Origin: Numida meleagris
Taxonomy: Eukaryota > Chordata > Aves > Galliformes > Numididae
Length of the DNA: 64,000 nucleotides
Direction of reading: 5' to 3'
Assembly: GCF_002078875.1 (NCBI RefSeq)
Contig: NC_034420.1
Coordinates: forward strand, 5,579,814-5,643,813
Part shown: positions 51,931-63,630 of the stretch, piece by piece
How positions within the stretch are numbered: position 1 is the first letter of the stretch
Layout: the number at the start of each line of letters is the position of its first letter
Program-made: the position numbers and the translations under genes
Notes under the pieces: model-generated
What the model was told of the DNA's origin: nothing
Databases searched by the model: none
The model's input: the letters and a program-made list of their open reading frames with translations, nothing else

Positions 51931-53329
51931 TCCAATTTTGAGTGGAACGAAAACTTGGGTTGTTCTGTTCAGCTTTGAAGAAATTACTGCAGGGATCAAT
52001 AAAAACACATCAAAGTGCTTTGTTTTATTCTTACTTCAGTTTCTAAAGGATCCCCAGACACACATAATCTTAATAGTTAAAAGTATTAAGGGCCTTTACA
52101 CAAAGCTGTGTTTCAGATAATCAAGAGTTCTTACTCATTTCAGATCAGTATGTGTTTTTCTACACCTATACAGAAAGTGCTACCATTAGTAATAGTCTTT
52201 GAGCCTTCCTTATACTTGTTTCCAAATAAAAAAAAATGAAGATATGTAGAGACATTACTTAAGTTTCAATTTTGTGCTACACTTTCCAGTGTTCCTGGCT
52301 TATTGCCACTGGCACCTGGATTCTAAGGCTCACAAGTGCTACCTTGTCCCTGTCTGCTGTTCAGAAACCAGCAAATAGCTCACACACTCAGCAGAGATTT
52401 TGTTTACATGTTTATTTCACAGTATCTAGGGTTCACAGTTGTGTACAAAAATACTGATGCCTCATACTGTAGACTTCATCCACAAGTGATGAACTTCAGA
52501 CACTAACCATCCATTTTAAGTTCATTTGTAATTATATAATAATCCAGACTCAGTATCATTGCAAGCCTCCAACTTTACTCATGAGCTAGAAGAGAAATGC
52601 TATTGTGCTGAGATCTTCCATTACTCCAAATTAATGCCAGGAAACAAACACGCAGATTCCTTATTCAACCACTGGCACTGCAGTACATTCAGACTACTCC
52701 CTCCTCCTCCTCACAACTCAATACCAAAGAGCATTCATATTTAATAGTTCTCAAGAAAAGGTGTACCCTGCAAGACAGATTTTTACAGGAGAAAAAAATT
52801 AGTCTAGATTGGTTTGATTTCCACTTGGTTGCAGAAGTCACTAAGCGTTACAATCCCCCTGAACTGAATCGCTCCCTCGGGAAGAGGAAAGTACCCACAG
52901 CACTGAAGGTGCCTCATACAGGAATAAATAAAGAGCACGCTTCGAGGGGTTGCCCTTAGCAAAGATGACAGTATGACTGCAAGACCTGAGAGTCTTTGAA
53001 CACCCTGTCTAATGAACATGCTTACAGACTCATGCTGTAATGGCATGCTGGCTGGTAACACAAAAGTTTTGCTTGCAGCTTGCATTCAAGACATGCCCAA
53101 GTAATCTGCTTGACAGGTAATAAAACTTGGTGCTATTACCTTTAGCTTGAAGCTGAGTTCTTAAAATATCCTTTCCATATTGATCTGTGTTGAAATTAAT
53201 TATGTTTTCCCACAAGCTGACATCTATAGCTGAAAACAGAGTCTAATCAAACCTACTGGGGCTACGATAGCAGGAAAGAACCCTTACAAAACAGAACAGG
53301 CAAAACCTTCCTCCTGGTCTTTGACAGAG
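51931..53329. other. non-coding DNA, nothing recognised
   Basis: Unique sequence with short open frames only (for example 52804-53085 -, 93 codons, unrecognised). No repeat family was identified. Confidence 0.5.
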
Positions 53330-53680
53330 TGGCTTGGCTCCCTGTAGGGGGATAAGGGTTAAGTCTCATCACAAACAGCCAGAAGCCCTTACAGTCCACT
53401 AACAAGGAGGGGGGAGATTACCAGGAGCTCCACATCTGTTATTGACAATGCTGATGAGCCTAATTGGCAACATGCAGCTGATCCCCTTGAAGCAGCAGGG
53501 GAGACAAACAAATAAAGAGCAAGAAGGTGGATAAGACACTTTGAGCAATGCACTTCTGAGTGGCTCTCCGGATAACCTGCTCTTGCAGCAGCTCGCTGGC
53601 CCCCTCTAGTAGTGGAGCGACTGAAGGCTCAGGCTGAGACGATGGAGTTCGGCAAACATACTGAACCACAGAGACACACA
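53330..53680 (-). other. exon-like / conserved-looking patch (low confidence)
   Basis: On the minus strand a pyrimidine-rich, acceptor-like stretch ends in 'gtggttcag' near 53664. It is followed by a frame that stays open to about 53460, part of an 89-codon frame at 53460-53729. A possible donor, CAG|GTTATC, falls near 53577. The peptide between them (about residues 28-55) includes a charged, helix-like stretch (SELLQEQVIRRATQK) but matches no family I can name. The adjacent part, 53430-53475, reads like conserved non-coding DNA (TTATTGACAATGCTGATG, CCTAATTGG). It may be an exon, a regulatory element or chance. Confidence 0.22.
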
Positions 53681-54820
53681 AACATAGAGGGTGACAGCAA
53701 GATTTGTCACAGAGAAGGCCATTCTCCACCCTTCCTGTTCCACTACAATAAACATTCCTTTACCTGCCACTCACCAACTTGTTAGAAGTACCCTTTTGAC
53801 TTACCAGAAATCCTGATGTCTGTGAAACTATAAACATTTGCATCATAACAATATTCAGTTAAGAAGTGTAACCTGTATTTTACTATTTTAAAATACAATC
53901 TATTAAGAGCGTGTTCTAGTGATTATACTACACACAAAACAGGATATTCTTGCTCACTGTCAAAATACCAATCCCATCCAGCACAGCTTGGCATTGAACA
54001 AAACTCACTCACTGCTGTTCAGTTGCTTTCTACATTGTTAAATCATGATAGTAGCTATCTTAGGAGCTGGGGAGGGGGAAAAAGATGCCATCAAACCTTA
54101 TGTCATAAAATTAAGTACATTTCCAGTTCCCATAACGACCTCTGATCTTTTATCATTTACAAAGTATTAGTGTCTAAGGAATTTTGTGATATTAAAAGGG
54201 TTCCCCATCACAAACAGTAACTCACCCAACTGAATTCCCATTCAAGCCTCTTCCCCAGTGAAATCCCAGTTGCCTAGATTTGCTTTCAGTGGCCATAAAG
54301 TACACTAAATTAAAATATGATTAGGATAGCAATGTCACCACATGCCAGGAACATGCTAAAAGGATTGCTTAAGTGCTTAATTAGTGAGAGATAACAGCTA
54401 TGCACAGCCTTTGTCAAGAGCAGAACTAGGTTTACAGAAAACCCTAAAAAGCAAACAAGGAGGTTCAGCCTGAGCACAGCTCACTCTTACACTCTCTCCC
54501 TGACTTACTTTGGCCACTGTGTCACACTGATTGACTTCTGTTTTCTAATTAGTTTTAATGCATTTGAAAGGCATTGTAAAGACTCTCTAAAGACACTCTT
54601 AAGCTTTTCATTAGCTTATGAGGTCAGTACGTTCTCTCTGTACAACAGAATAAAAGAGATGTGATAGAACAAGCTAAACCAACTTCGTACCCTTCTTGGA
54701 TTTTCCCAGACTTCATGTGCACCAGGTATTCCTGTATATCAGAACAGAAGCTGTCATTTAGTTTTCTTCCCTTTCAACTAAACGTAACCATTAGAAAGAA
54801 GACATAGAATTTTGGCATTA
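53681..54820. other. non-coding DNA, nothing recognised
   Basis: AT-rich unique sequence leading up to the solo LTR. There are no supported features. Confidence 0.5.
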
Positions 54821-55286
54821 TGACTGTTGTTATGACTGAGCCAAGGACAATTCTGCTCCCCTGTGCTGCCCTGCTAGTGGGGGCTGGGGTTGCACAGGGA
54901 GGTGGGGACACAGCCAGGACAGCTGACCCAGACTGACTAAAGGGATACCCTATACCATACAGCTCCATGCTCAGCAAGTAAACCTGGGGGTAAGGATGAA
55001 GAGGTGACATTGGGAGCGATAGCACTGATCTTCACAATAAACACTCATGAATGCTGAGCCCTGCTCTCCTGGGAGGGGCTGAACACCTGCCTCTGATGAG
55101 AAGCAGCAAATGAATGCATTGTTCAGCTTTGCCTATGCACAAAGCTTTTGCTATACCTTGTAAGCTGCCTTCATCTCAACCCATGAGTTCTCCCACTGCT
55201 ACATTTCCCATTCTCTCTCTCATCCCACCTGGGGAGAGTGAGTGAGCAGCTGTGTGGTGCTGACCTGCCTGCCAGATTACACCACA
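54821..55286 (+). mobile_element. solo LTR of an avian endogenous retrovirus
   Basis: About 465 bp matching, in order, blocks of an abundant avian LTR as I remember it: 'actgagccaaggacaattct' (about 54834), 'gacacagccaggacagctga' (about 54906), 'cataccatacagctccatgc' region (about 54952), an AATAAA signal at 55036-55041, 'atctcaacccatgagttctc' (about 55173) and 'gtgagcagctgtgtggtgct' (about 55242), closing at 'accaca' (55286). No internal viral genes lie on either side, so it is a solo LTR left by recombination between the two ends of a provirus. A clear target-site duplication was not found, so the ends are approximate. The subfamily name is uncertain. Confidence 0.85.
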
Positions 55287-56399
55287 ATGGCCCACATTAT
55301 TATGGACAGCTACAAAAACCAATCCAAACATAATTACAAACTGATTAGCCAAGACATCCACCTTAGCTAGATTCATAAAGGGTATGGCAAAAAAAAAAAA
55401 AGAGTATGACGATTCATCTGTTGTCACTCAATGGTAATTTCAAGCTACCATACTGTTTCCTGTTAACATGAAATTAAAAAAACAACTGTCTAGCTGGACG
55501 TTAAAGGGAAATCCACATTAGGAAAGATAAGCTCACTAACTATACCTGCTTCTTTCGTCAAGAGTTCTCAAGAGCTAGTAGCTAAACAATTCAAGAAGGC
55601 TCCAACTTATGTCCTAGAACACTTCTTTAAAAGAATCTCTGGAGATTCTTCATAGCTTTCTTAGCCTTTTTTACACACCTCTCAGTCTGAAGATCATTCA
55701 CAAATTTTGTGAGAGCATAACTAATACCCTTCCAGATGGCATTTGTCAACACATCCCAAAGTGTTGAACTGCCACGAGAGCTGTTGCATCATTTGGGATA
55801 ATGAACATCCCATCTTAAACACCTCCAAAAAAAATCCCCAGATCAAACTTGAAAGCCTCATCTGCATGTTAAATAGCTTTTGATTTCACTTTATATTGGA
55901 ATGCTTTATTTCGTGAAACAAATCCAAGATCTTCACTCTGTTCAGATCGTAGCCAGAGTTAAAAGAGCACTTAAAAAAACAGCCTTGCCAAGAAGCTGAC
56001 TGCAAGCTCAGCTCCAGAACCCGCAGGAGCCTAGTAGGCAATTGCGTGGGCTCTCAATACTTCACCTGGGGTTTTGCAGGTTTCTGAAATCCACAAGCCA
56101 CTTAGGTGCCTCTGCAGCCAAATAAATACAGTTCCTAAGAGGTACATGCCAATTCAGCATAACTTCAGATGCTTCCTTAACTCAAGAGGGCTGCTCTTTC
56201 CTCCAGGAAAGGAGACAGTGCAGAGCAGAGGTCTACCTCACATTCGAAATATCCAAGGTCTCACCTACCTGTATAATTACAAACATGCTGAATCAGACTG
56301 TTCCTGCATTGATAACATACATCTCCAAATCCTCTTAACGCAGCAACACAAAGAAATACCTTGAAAAAACAGGCTTACAAGTGGACATTTTCATTCTTG
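55287..56399. other. non-coding DNA, nothing firmly recognised
   Basis: Unique sequence. A 96-codon plus-strand frame (56074-56364) is unrecognised. The words around 56096-56115 ('ccacttaggtgcctctgc') resemble ancient amniote repeat DNA, but the similarity is too short to claim. Confidence 0.45.
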
Positions 56400-56835
56400 C
56401 ATGCATTTAATTGAATTCCTTGCCAATTCATGTGCCATGTAATAGATTTGTTTTACATCATCAGGAAACCAGCTTTTAAACATGCACTGTGCATTAAACA
56501 TCCCATATATATTCAGCAGGGAAAGAGAAATATTTCTGGAAGAATACAGTAATTTTACAGTCTCTGATTTCTAATAAATTTTTACAGCAATCCTAAACTG
56601 CATTAGCAAATTCAAGTTTATTGTCAGGCTTCTGCACAACATCCCTCAATGACATGTCAAATCTCTGCCAAGGCAGTTGAACTCCTAAAGCTGTCCTCAT
56701 TGGCAGGAAACTTGTCAGATTAAATTGCCACCTCTTGTCAAGCAAAGATATATGATCTGATATCCCTCTGCTGATGATGACTCAAACTGTTGTTCCACTT
56801 TGGATGGATTATGAATCTCTAGTGCCTCCCACAAT
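56400..56835. promoter_or_regulatory. candidate conserved non-coding element
   Basis: Complex unique sequence rich in motif-like words: CATTTAATTGAATTCC (56404), CATTAGCAAATTC (56601), 'attggcaggaaacttgtcag' (56700-56719) followed by ATTAAATTGCC, then GATGATGACTCA (about 56773). It has no simple repeats, coding frame or transposon match. With 51600-51930 it is the most enhancer-like patch outside the CpG cluster, judged by texture only. Confidence 0.35.
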
Positions 56836-58859
56836 AAGCAAAGATGTAGCTCATTGAGAGGGGAAATATTGCTTCCTGATGACTTTAAACATGGTTTATT
56901 ATAAAAACAGAAAGCAATACTGGATACTGGATTGTTTTACTTAGCCAAATACACTGAAATAATGTGGAAGCTATCTACCTAGGGAATGAAACTGTAAAAA
57001 TATTTTCATTGTCTCCTTCAAGTGCTGTATCCATAATCTGTTGCCCAAATGCTTATTTACTGTTTCCGAACATTTTCTTAGTGAGTACTTTGTTAGTGCT
57101 ACTACTTACAAGATCTTAGCAACAGATTTCTGTAAAAGAAGTGAACGGTTGCACGTTCATTATGACATATTACAAAGATGATGAAATAGATTATTGAATG
57201 GAACAGAATTTGACTTTGTGTAACGCCTTCACAATTGCCAAATGGCCAACTGTTTTACCAAGTTAAATGCTTGCATTAAGAAACAAAAGCAGACAGAGCA
57301 GCTGAAGCTTGCAAATCTGTTATGTGTGTTCAAAAGCATTATAAAAAAATATGTAACACACCACAAATCCAACTAGGACAGTTTCAAAACTCCTGAGAAG
57401 TCAGTGGAAGTTTCAGCACAAGATGAAAGTTCTCCAGTACTATGAGCTGATCTTTTCCATGTAAGAGTGTTCTCAGCTAGGGAGCAGCTAGCATCAAGTC
57501 CAGAATGCATACATGTGCTGCATCCACTCTCATTCTTCAGAAGTTATGATCCTGTTCTATGTAAAATCATGAGAGACAGGCAGATGCACAGCACTTCTAC
57601 TGTGTTTCTAGTAGCCCAATAAGGAATGTAAACCCAACTCTTTAAGAGGAGAACAGAAAGTAGCCACCTAAATTCATGGCAGTAAATTCATTGAAGTTTT
57701 ATTTTTATCAGTGTTTTTCAAACACCTGCAAAATCCTACTATTAGTTTATTTATTCAAAACATAAGCTAATAAGTCTGATACCTAGAGATATTCTAATCA
57801 GAGTCCTTAACTCACTAGGAAGACATAAAATGAAGAATGAAGTATTACTGACAAATCTATACAAAGTCTTACTATCACTTAATAAATTGAATTTAAGCTT
57901 ATAGAAGTTGTTTTGACACTCTCCTTCCACTCCCAATTAAAAAAAAAAGATAGAGAACCCAGACATCTGTAAGTTAGAAACTCAAAAGTTTTACACAACT
58001 TTTTTTCTCTGAAAAAAGAAAAACCATCTCTCTAACTATAGGGGAGAGAACTAAATTGCAATTCTTCCTACAGTTTTATAGTTCTAAACAAGAAGTTACA
58101 GGCAACAGCTAATGGCTAAGGAAGCCACAGGAAGGGAACTTAACTTCATAGTGACCTGAAAACACTGTAGAGCTGGTGTACATAGGAGGTGAGAATTGTT
58201 TAAAACAGAATATCCTAATAGCATACAGAACATTTCCTCAAGTACTCTGAAGCACTAGAGCTGATTAGCACTTTGTTTCATCACCTACTTTCAGGAACAC
58301 AGAACATTTACTCTGTTCTCATCACAAACTGTGATGACTCCTAGTAGTGACTGGGAGTATAATTTCAGCAAATTGTGCCCCAGAGAAAGCTGCTAAGGAG
58401 CCTTAGCTAACTCAGGACTGCATTCACAGCATTTCCAACCTAAGGCAATAGATGGGTTGTATACAAAGATCAATAGGCATCAGATTTAAGATGATACTGC
58501 AATTTTATTTTAGAATTTTATGAGATTCTGCAAGCTCCTCCAAGGCAGTTGAATGGAAGTTAAAACTGCAAACAATCAACATAGAATAGATCAGAATTTT
58601 AAATCAGTAAGATTAGATGTCAGGCAGTCATTTTAGAAGTGTTTCAATTGAATTTAATCTCTGAAGTGCTAAGTGTTTTTTGTTTGTTTGTTTGTTCTTT
58701 GGAAGTGATCACAAAATGCTTAAGTATTGCTATTTTTTACCCACTTATAAATCTTACCTAAAATGATCTCTCTCAACTAACCTTTTCTGTGATCCTAGAC
58801 CCCAGTTTAGATGATCCCATTATCATCTTCAAAGATGAAAGAATATTAGGAAACTGAAG
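56836..58859. other. non-coding DNA, nothing recognised
   Basis: AT-rich unique sequence. A short GTTT tandem (about 58678-58695) is the only simple repeat. No gene is supported. Confidence 0.5.
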
Positions 58860-59025
58860 CTATAGACTAACATTACCTTATTAAAATCCTATTTACATGG
58901 AATTAACATAAATACAAGTTAGTAAACCATATGCTATCACATCTGCTCCTCTGTGTATTAATAACAAGACTGTCCCCTATAGGGCTCTGAAATTAATATG
59001 TATTAGAATATATTACAAAGTATCT
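58860..59025 (+). repeat. unnamed dispersed repeat, copy 1
   Basis: This segment aligns by eye along about 165 bp with 63197-63365 in the same orientation. Shared blocks in order are: 'atagac..a..acc', 'ttaaaat', 'acatg.aattaa.ataa', 'agtaaaccatatg' / 'aataaaccatatg', 'gtattaataacaag.ctgtccc' and 'aat.aatatgtattag'. The similarity is clear in the middle and fades at both ends. No terminal repeats or coding sequence are evident. I do not recognise the family. It may be an old transposon, an LTR fragment or a local duplication. Confidence 0.65.
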
Positions 59026-60539
59026 GGATTCCCTTGGCAATATAATTTGTAGCTAGATTATTTGTAAGCTTCTAGCCCCGAATTATTGCTGTTGCACTAT
59101 GCATCAGCTGCTTCTTCTAGTGTGATTAAAGTACAACACCTGGCTCTTTTTTGCTATTAAAATTTTACGGAACTCTATCAATTTGCAAATACTCAGCTTG
59201 TTACATTTCAAGTATTTTTGGATTAGAAGTCCCAGAATATTTCAGTTCTTCACCAACCACAGCATCATTTTGAAGCTTTGTTCTCCAACATGCAGGATAC
59301 TTACTATGTCAGACACCAGCAGTGTTTCCTAATTATGGTAGACAAAAAGAAAAAAACAACCAACAGAACCCAAAGAGTTCCAACTCTGGAACTTACTAAG
59401 AGAGACGTATTCAGTTTTAATGGATGAACATTCTCTAAATGTATGTTTCCACCTTACAATGAAACTAACAGATGGCTGCTTGCACTGAATAAAGCAGGTG
59501 ACCATATTTTCTCTTGAAGATTATGCCGCACCCAGTAAAACACAACCCTGGCTCACTGAGAGCCGTTCATGACTACTGCTTTTCTGAATAATTCCCTCAT
59601 TTTTTCATTCAGACTTATTGCAGCCAACATGGCTAAAACATGGCTTAAAAGGGATAAAAGCTTATGTTTAAAAAAGATTCCCCTACCAAAGAATCCTATC
59701 TCAGCAGAATCAGATATTGGACTGATATAAAGCTTTTAATGACTGAGTTTTACTATTCCATACTATCACAGGCTACATGATAAATCACACCTCATGAAGA
59801 GTTCCCGTGGGTCATCAGAACCGCCTTCTCTGTCCCACACCAAACAACGTAACAGCGCCATTTTCATACTTGCAAACCTTAAACCATCCCACTGCAGCCA
59901 TAGAGGGAAGTTAAAAAAAAAAAAAAACTATGCAGCTCCACTTCAAATGAGACCAACAACAGTCTGATTGTGGTCATCCCCAGCAAAGCAACTGCTTCAC
60001 CTCCTTTACTGAGGGAAAAAAAGGCTCTCTTAATAGCAGTGGTGAACTGTTGTCTCTGAGCGTGAGAGTTTGAAGTTGCCCTCATTATTCTTACTTATAT
60101 TTGTTATAAATAGGAAATAGAAGAACTCGATCCATATTAAGGAAGCTTGAACGTGCATTTGCATCACGTTTGCCTACTATAAAAATGGAAGACCTTTAGC
60201 TCCTCCACTAAAATCACGTTGATCCTATCAGGAGTCTATTCTGTAAGACCAGGAATTCTTTACTATGCTGCTTGGCCTAAGTTGTATCACTACAACAAAC
60301 AAATTTAGTCATAAAAATTACTTAGTTTAAAAAAAAAATGCTAAAAAATACAACTGAGGAAAACACGTCATTGTTATTACTACAAAAAAAGAAGCAATAG
60401 TAGTTAAGATTATCCTCACAACACCACTGTAAAATATTATTCCCTTTTAAGAATTAGAAAATAAAAAGCATAAAAGAGAAAAAAAATAAAACCACCACCT
60501 TGATGTGAGCAGATCGCTTAAAAGGCTAGGCAAGAGTTA
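59026..60539. other. non-coding DNA, nothing recognised
   Basis: AT-rich unique sequence with A runs near 59912 and 60330. No supported features. Confidence 0.5.
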
Positions 60540-61420
60540 AAATACAACATCACACTAACTACAGGGAGCATCCAGGCCAGAGGGTCACTACCACACAGCT
60601 AACGGCCACTTTGAGGGAAAGGAGCCCAGAGGAAAAACCTGTGCCAGCCTAGAACTGGAGAAGCAACACCAACCCACACAAGTATGGATGAGCACATCAG
60701 TGTAACCATGGCATTTTCTCCTGCTATGGCAGGATTTGGACATGGCTGCAAGGTAGCCACCTCACTATATAGCCTTGCTCCTTCCATATCAATCACCCTC
60801 AAGATCTCTTTTTCGATGTTTCTTATTAAGCACTCCAACAAGTAAACAAGACATTCTAAAGACATAATTAAACTTACAACATTACTCATGCTCTCACACC
60901 CTACCTGTGCCTCAGCCACACACCTGGGCTGCCAAGGGCAGGAACCACCCCCACCCCCCACAAGCCTCACATCACAGCCACACACTAACCTGGGTAATTC
61001 CATTACCAAAACCCTGATTTAATTTATTACAGAAAAAAACCAAGAACTGAAGAAAAACACCTACTCACCTCCTGGGAGCACTTTTTAAACCAAAAATAAA
61101 TGTAACAAATTAAATTAGAACTAATCATCATCGTTGTTTTTACCTGAGCAACAGGGAGCTATTCAAGTCTTCTTTCCTGGACCAGCACCATCAAACCAAC
61201 ACTGCAGTTGACGTCCTCACCAAGCAGACCCCTTCTCACCACCAATGAAAGGTTTCACACCCAGCTGTGGAGCTCAGCAGGAGTCCTGCAGCCACCAGCC
61301 CTGAAGTGAGGGGAGGGGCAGGCCAGTACCGCGCTGAGGGCAGCGAGCACCACCAGGCCTCACTCTGCTTGTAACCTTCTTGTTGTGAGGAAATGGGTCA
61401 AAATAAACCAGGCTTGATCT
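60540..61420. other. GC-richer block of unknown nature
   Basis: This block is GC-richer than its surroundings, especially 60560-60770, 60890-61010 and 61160-61380. It contains the longest minus-strand open frame in the window (60599-61009, 136 codons). The protein shows a glycine run and a hydrophobic central stretch but no domain I recognise, and no promoter, splice or family evidence backs it. The right part (about 61290-61360) has GC-box-like 'ggggaggggc' and a few CpGs. Options are an eroded LTR, an unannotated non-coding transcript with a small promoter, or composition alone. Confidence 0.3.
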
Positions 61421-63196
61421 GTTTTCGTCCAAAGACAAAACTTAACTTCTACCAAGCTGGTTATATAAAGAAATGTTCAGCTTAACACCGAACACCTGCT
61501 GTTCCATGCTAATAGCACACTGTTGTCTGTCCCCTCACACACCTGTGGCTTGTTTGCTTTCCAGCTGAAGGGAGAGTCCTTTTAGGTTTTTTTCTTGTCT
61601 CTGAGATAGTACAGTAAAATACTACTGCAGATTTCTGCTCTGTGGATAATTTTAAATTAGAACTTCATCATTTCTGAGAACAACAGCTATGTATTTGTAA
61701 ATTAGAACTATGTTTCGTTGTTGGGATGTTTTAAAGTTTACATTTCCTGAACATACTTCTAAAATGATCCAGGTGTTTTGGATAACTATGAATGCTTCAA
61801 ATCAAGAGCTACATTTCTTTATACTAGTTATAAAATGCTTTCTGTGGAGGTCCTGTGTAGCCTCTGTTTACAGCTGGGGAAGAGGAGGCTCAGGGAGGAG
61901 ACATAAATGGCCTTATTCTCACAAATGCTTTTAGCTAGTGATAGGGACAAAAATACAGGATTAATTACTTTGTTTTTACTGCTGTGTGTTTGGACATACT
62001 TTTGTTCTGCCACATCTCACAACTGAGTTTATACTAATTCCTCAGTGCCAGATGATTGACTAGATGATGACTGCAGGGATTCAGATGTAACTTATGAACA
62101 GACACTCTCTTAATGCTTTAGAAGAAACACTAAGGAGTACACCTGAGTTTTCCTCAAATCTAAATAAAAATGAATTGTAGAGAAAATATTAAAAGATTGT
62201 ACTTACTGCATTGTTTTACTTTCAAAGTTCTAGGGCCTGATTCGTTAATTTTAAATTTTCAGATTCTGCTAACACAAGAAAGTATGCAATGTGTCATTCT
62301 TTTTGTATCTGCAAAGAAATAAGAAACAGTGATGGAAACAATCTTTTCTCTCCGTGCCTTTTTTTTTTCCTGAATCTATGTAACTGTGAGGCAAACCAGG
62401 CACTAGCTACGGAGCCAAGTGATGGAAAAGTGCAGCTTTTTCTATTTCTACAGTATCACAGAAACACTAAAACTTGTCATTAATTGAGCAATGCAGACAT
62501 GGCACATGTTATTTTAGGTGTTAGACACTGATTGCACCTTTTCTGGGATCAAAGGAGCTTTAAAATTAGAAAAAGAAATGTAACTGAACAGACCCGAGCT
62601 TGTTCTGCACTGGGTCTTCTCAAAGCTTAAATCCATATTGTTTTATTTTCAGTGTCATACAGCCTTCTGCCTGGCACTCCACTGAAAGTTGAACAGTGTA
62701 GGACACAGTGTGTACCGTGTCATCTCCTGAAATGAAAAACAGCCTTAAAAATAAAAGATCATTATAAATATTAACTGGTGTTAAGCAACAGAGGAGGAAT
62801 TGCTGTATTCAGTAAACAAATCCGTTGAGCAGTATGAGGACTGGAAGCCATGCAGACATGACTTTAATGTTTTTTAAATTTTGAACTGGAATTATTGTGC
62901 TTCTTGATTATGCACATTATGTTAGGTCCTGTCATGGATCAGATTGCTGCATAAAGTGTTATACAAACACATGAGCTCTAGACCTTCTGAGGTGCAATTT
63001 CATGTTGCCTTCAACATTTCCTTTGTTTTGGCATGTTCATTGTTTGAGTTTTCGTGGTACTAAGTTCGTAAGTCTTTCATTATTTTCTAACTTAAGACAC
63101 AAATCTAACATTTTTTTCCAGTCAAGATTTTTCCAGATCAAGAGTAAACCCACTGAGCTCTGAGGTTCAAAGTAGTGATCACCACAGGTCGCTCTG
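61421..63196. other. non-coding DNA, nothing recognised
   Basis: AT-rich unique sequence with only short open frames. No repeat family was identified. Confidence 0.5.
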
Positions 63197-63365
63197 TTAT
63201 AGACCAGTGACCCTTTTAAAATAGTATCCACATGTAATTAATATAAGCATGTCTTAATAAACCATATGTTCATTCAGCTGTTCTCTGCTGTATTAATAAC
63301 AAGGCTGTCCCTTAAGGGACACCAAAATGAATGTATATTAGACATATGTATCCTAATAACCAGAA
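63197..63365 (+). repeat. unnamed dispersed repeat, copy 2
   Basis: Partner of 58860-59025. The best-conserved core is 'tattaataacaaggctgtcc' at 63291-63310, preceded by 'aaaccatatg' (63259-63268) at about the same spacing as in copy 1. Small insertions and deletions separate the two copies, which points to old, independent insertions or an old duplication rather than a recent event. Confidence 0.65.
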
Positions 63366-63597
63366 GGTAACACAGTTGTACTTCACTTATGTTAGAGAAG
63401 TATTAAATACAACATTATTTTAATGACTTTAACAAAACATATGTGCCTGTCCACTCAAAAATGCAGTTTATGGAACTGAGGATAAGTTGAATATTAGCAT
63501 AATGAAAACTGAACAAATGCCCTTCCCTTCCATGATAGTAACAAATGGGATTCATGGTAGTATGTTTTTCTAATACTGGTACAAGTCCTCTTACCTC
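63366..63597. other. spacer, nothing recognised
   Basis: Short AT-rich stretch between the unnamed repeat and the poly-A tract. Confidence 0.5.
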
Positions 63598-63598
63598 A

Positions 63599-63624
<26 letters not shown>
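63598..63624. repeat. poly-A tract, 27 bases
   Basis: An uninterrupted A run on the plus strand. No upstream processed-gene sequence or polyadenylation signal was recognised, so it is treated as simple sequence. Confidence 0.95.

Positions 63625-63630
<6 letters not shown>

Noticed and set aside
56090..56120. Words resembling an ancient amniote repeat ('ttaggtgcct')
   Set aside because: The similarity covers only about a dozen bases and could be chance.
63598..63624. Poly-A tract as a possible processed-pseudogene tail
   Set aside because: No gene-like sequence, polyadenylation signal or target-site duplication lies upstream, and processed pseudogenes are rare in birds.
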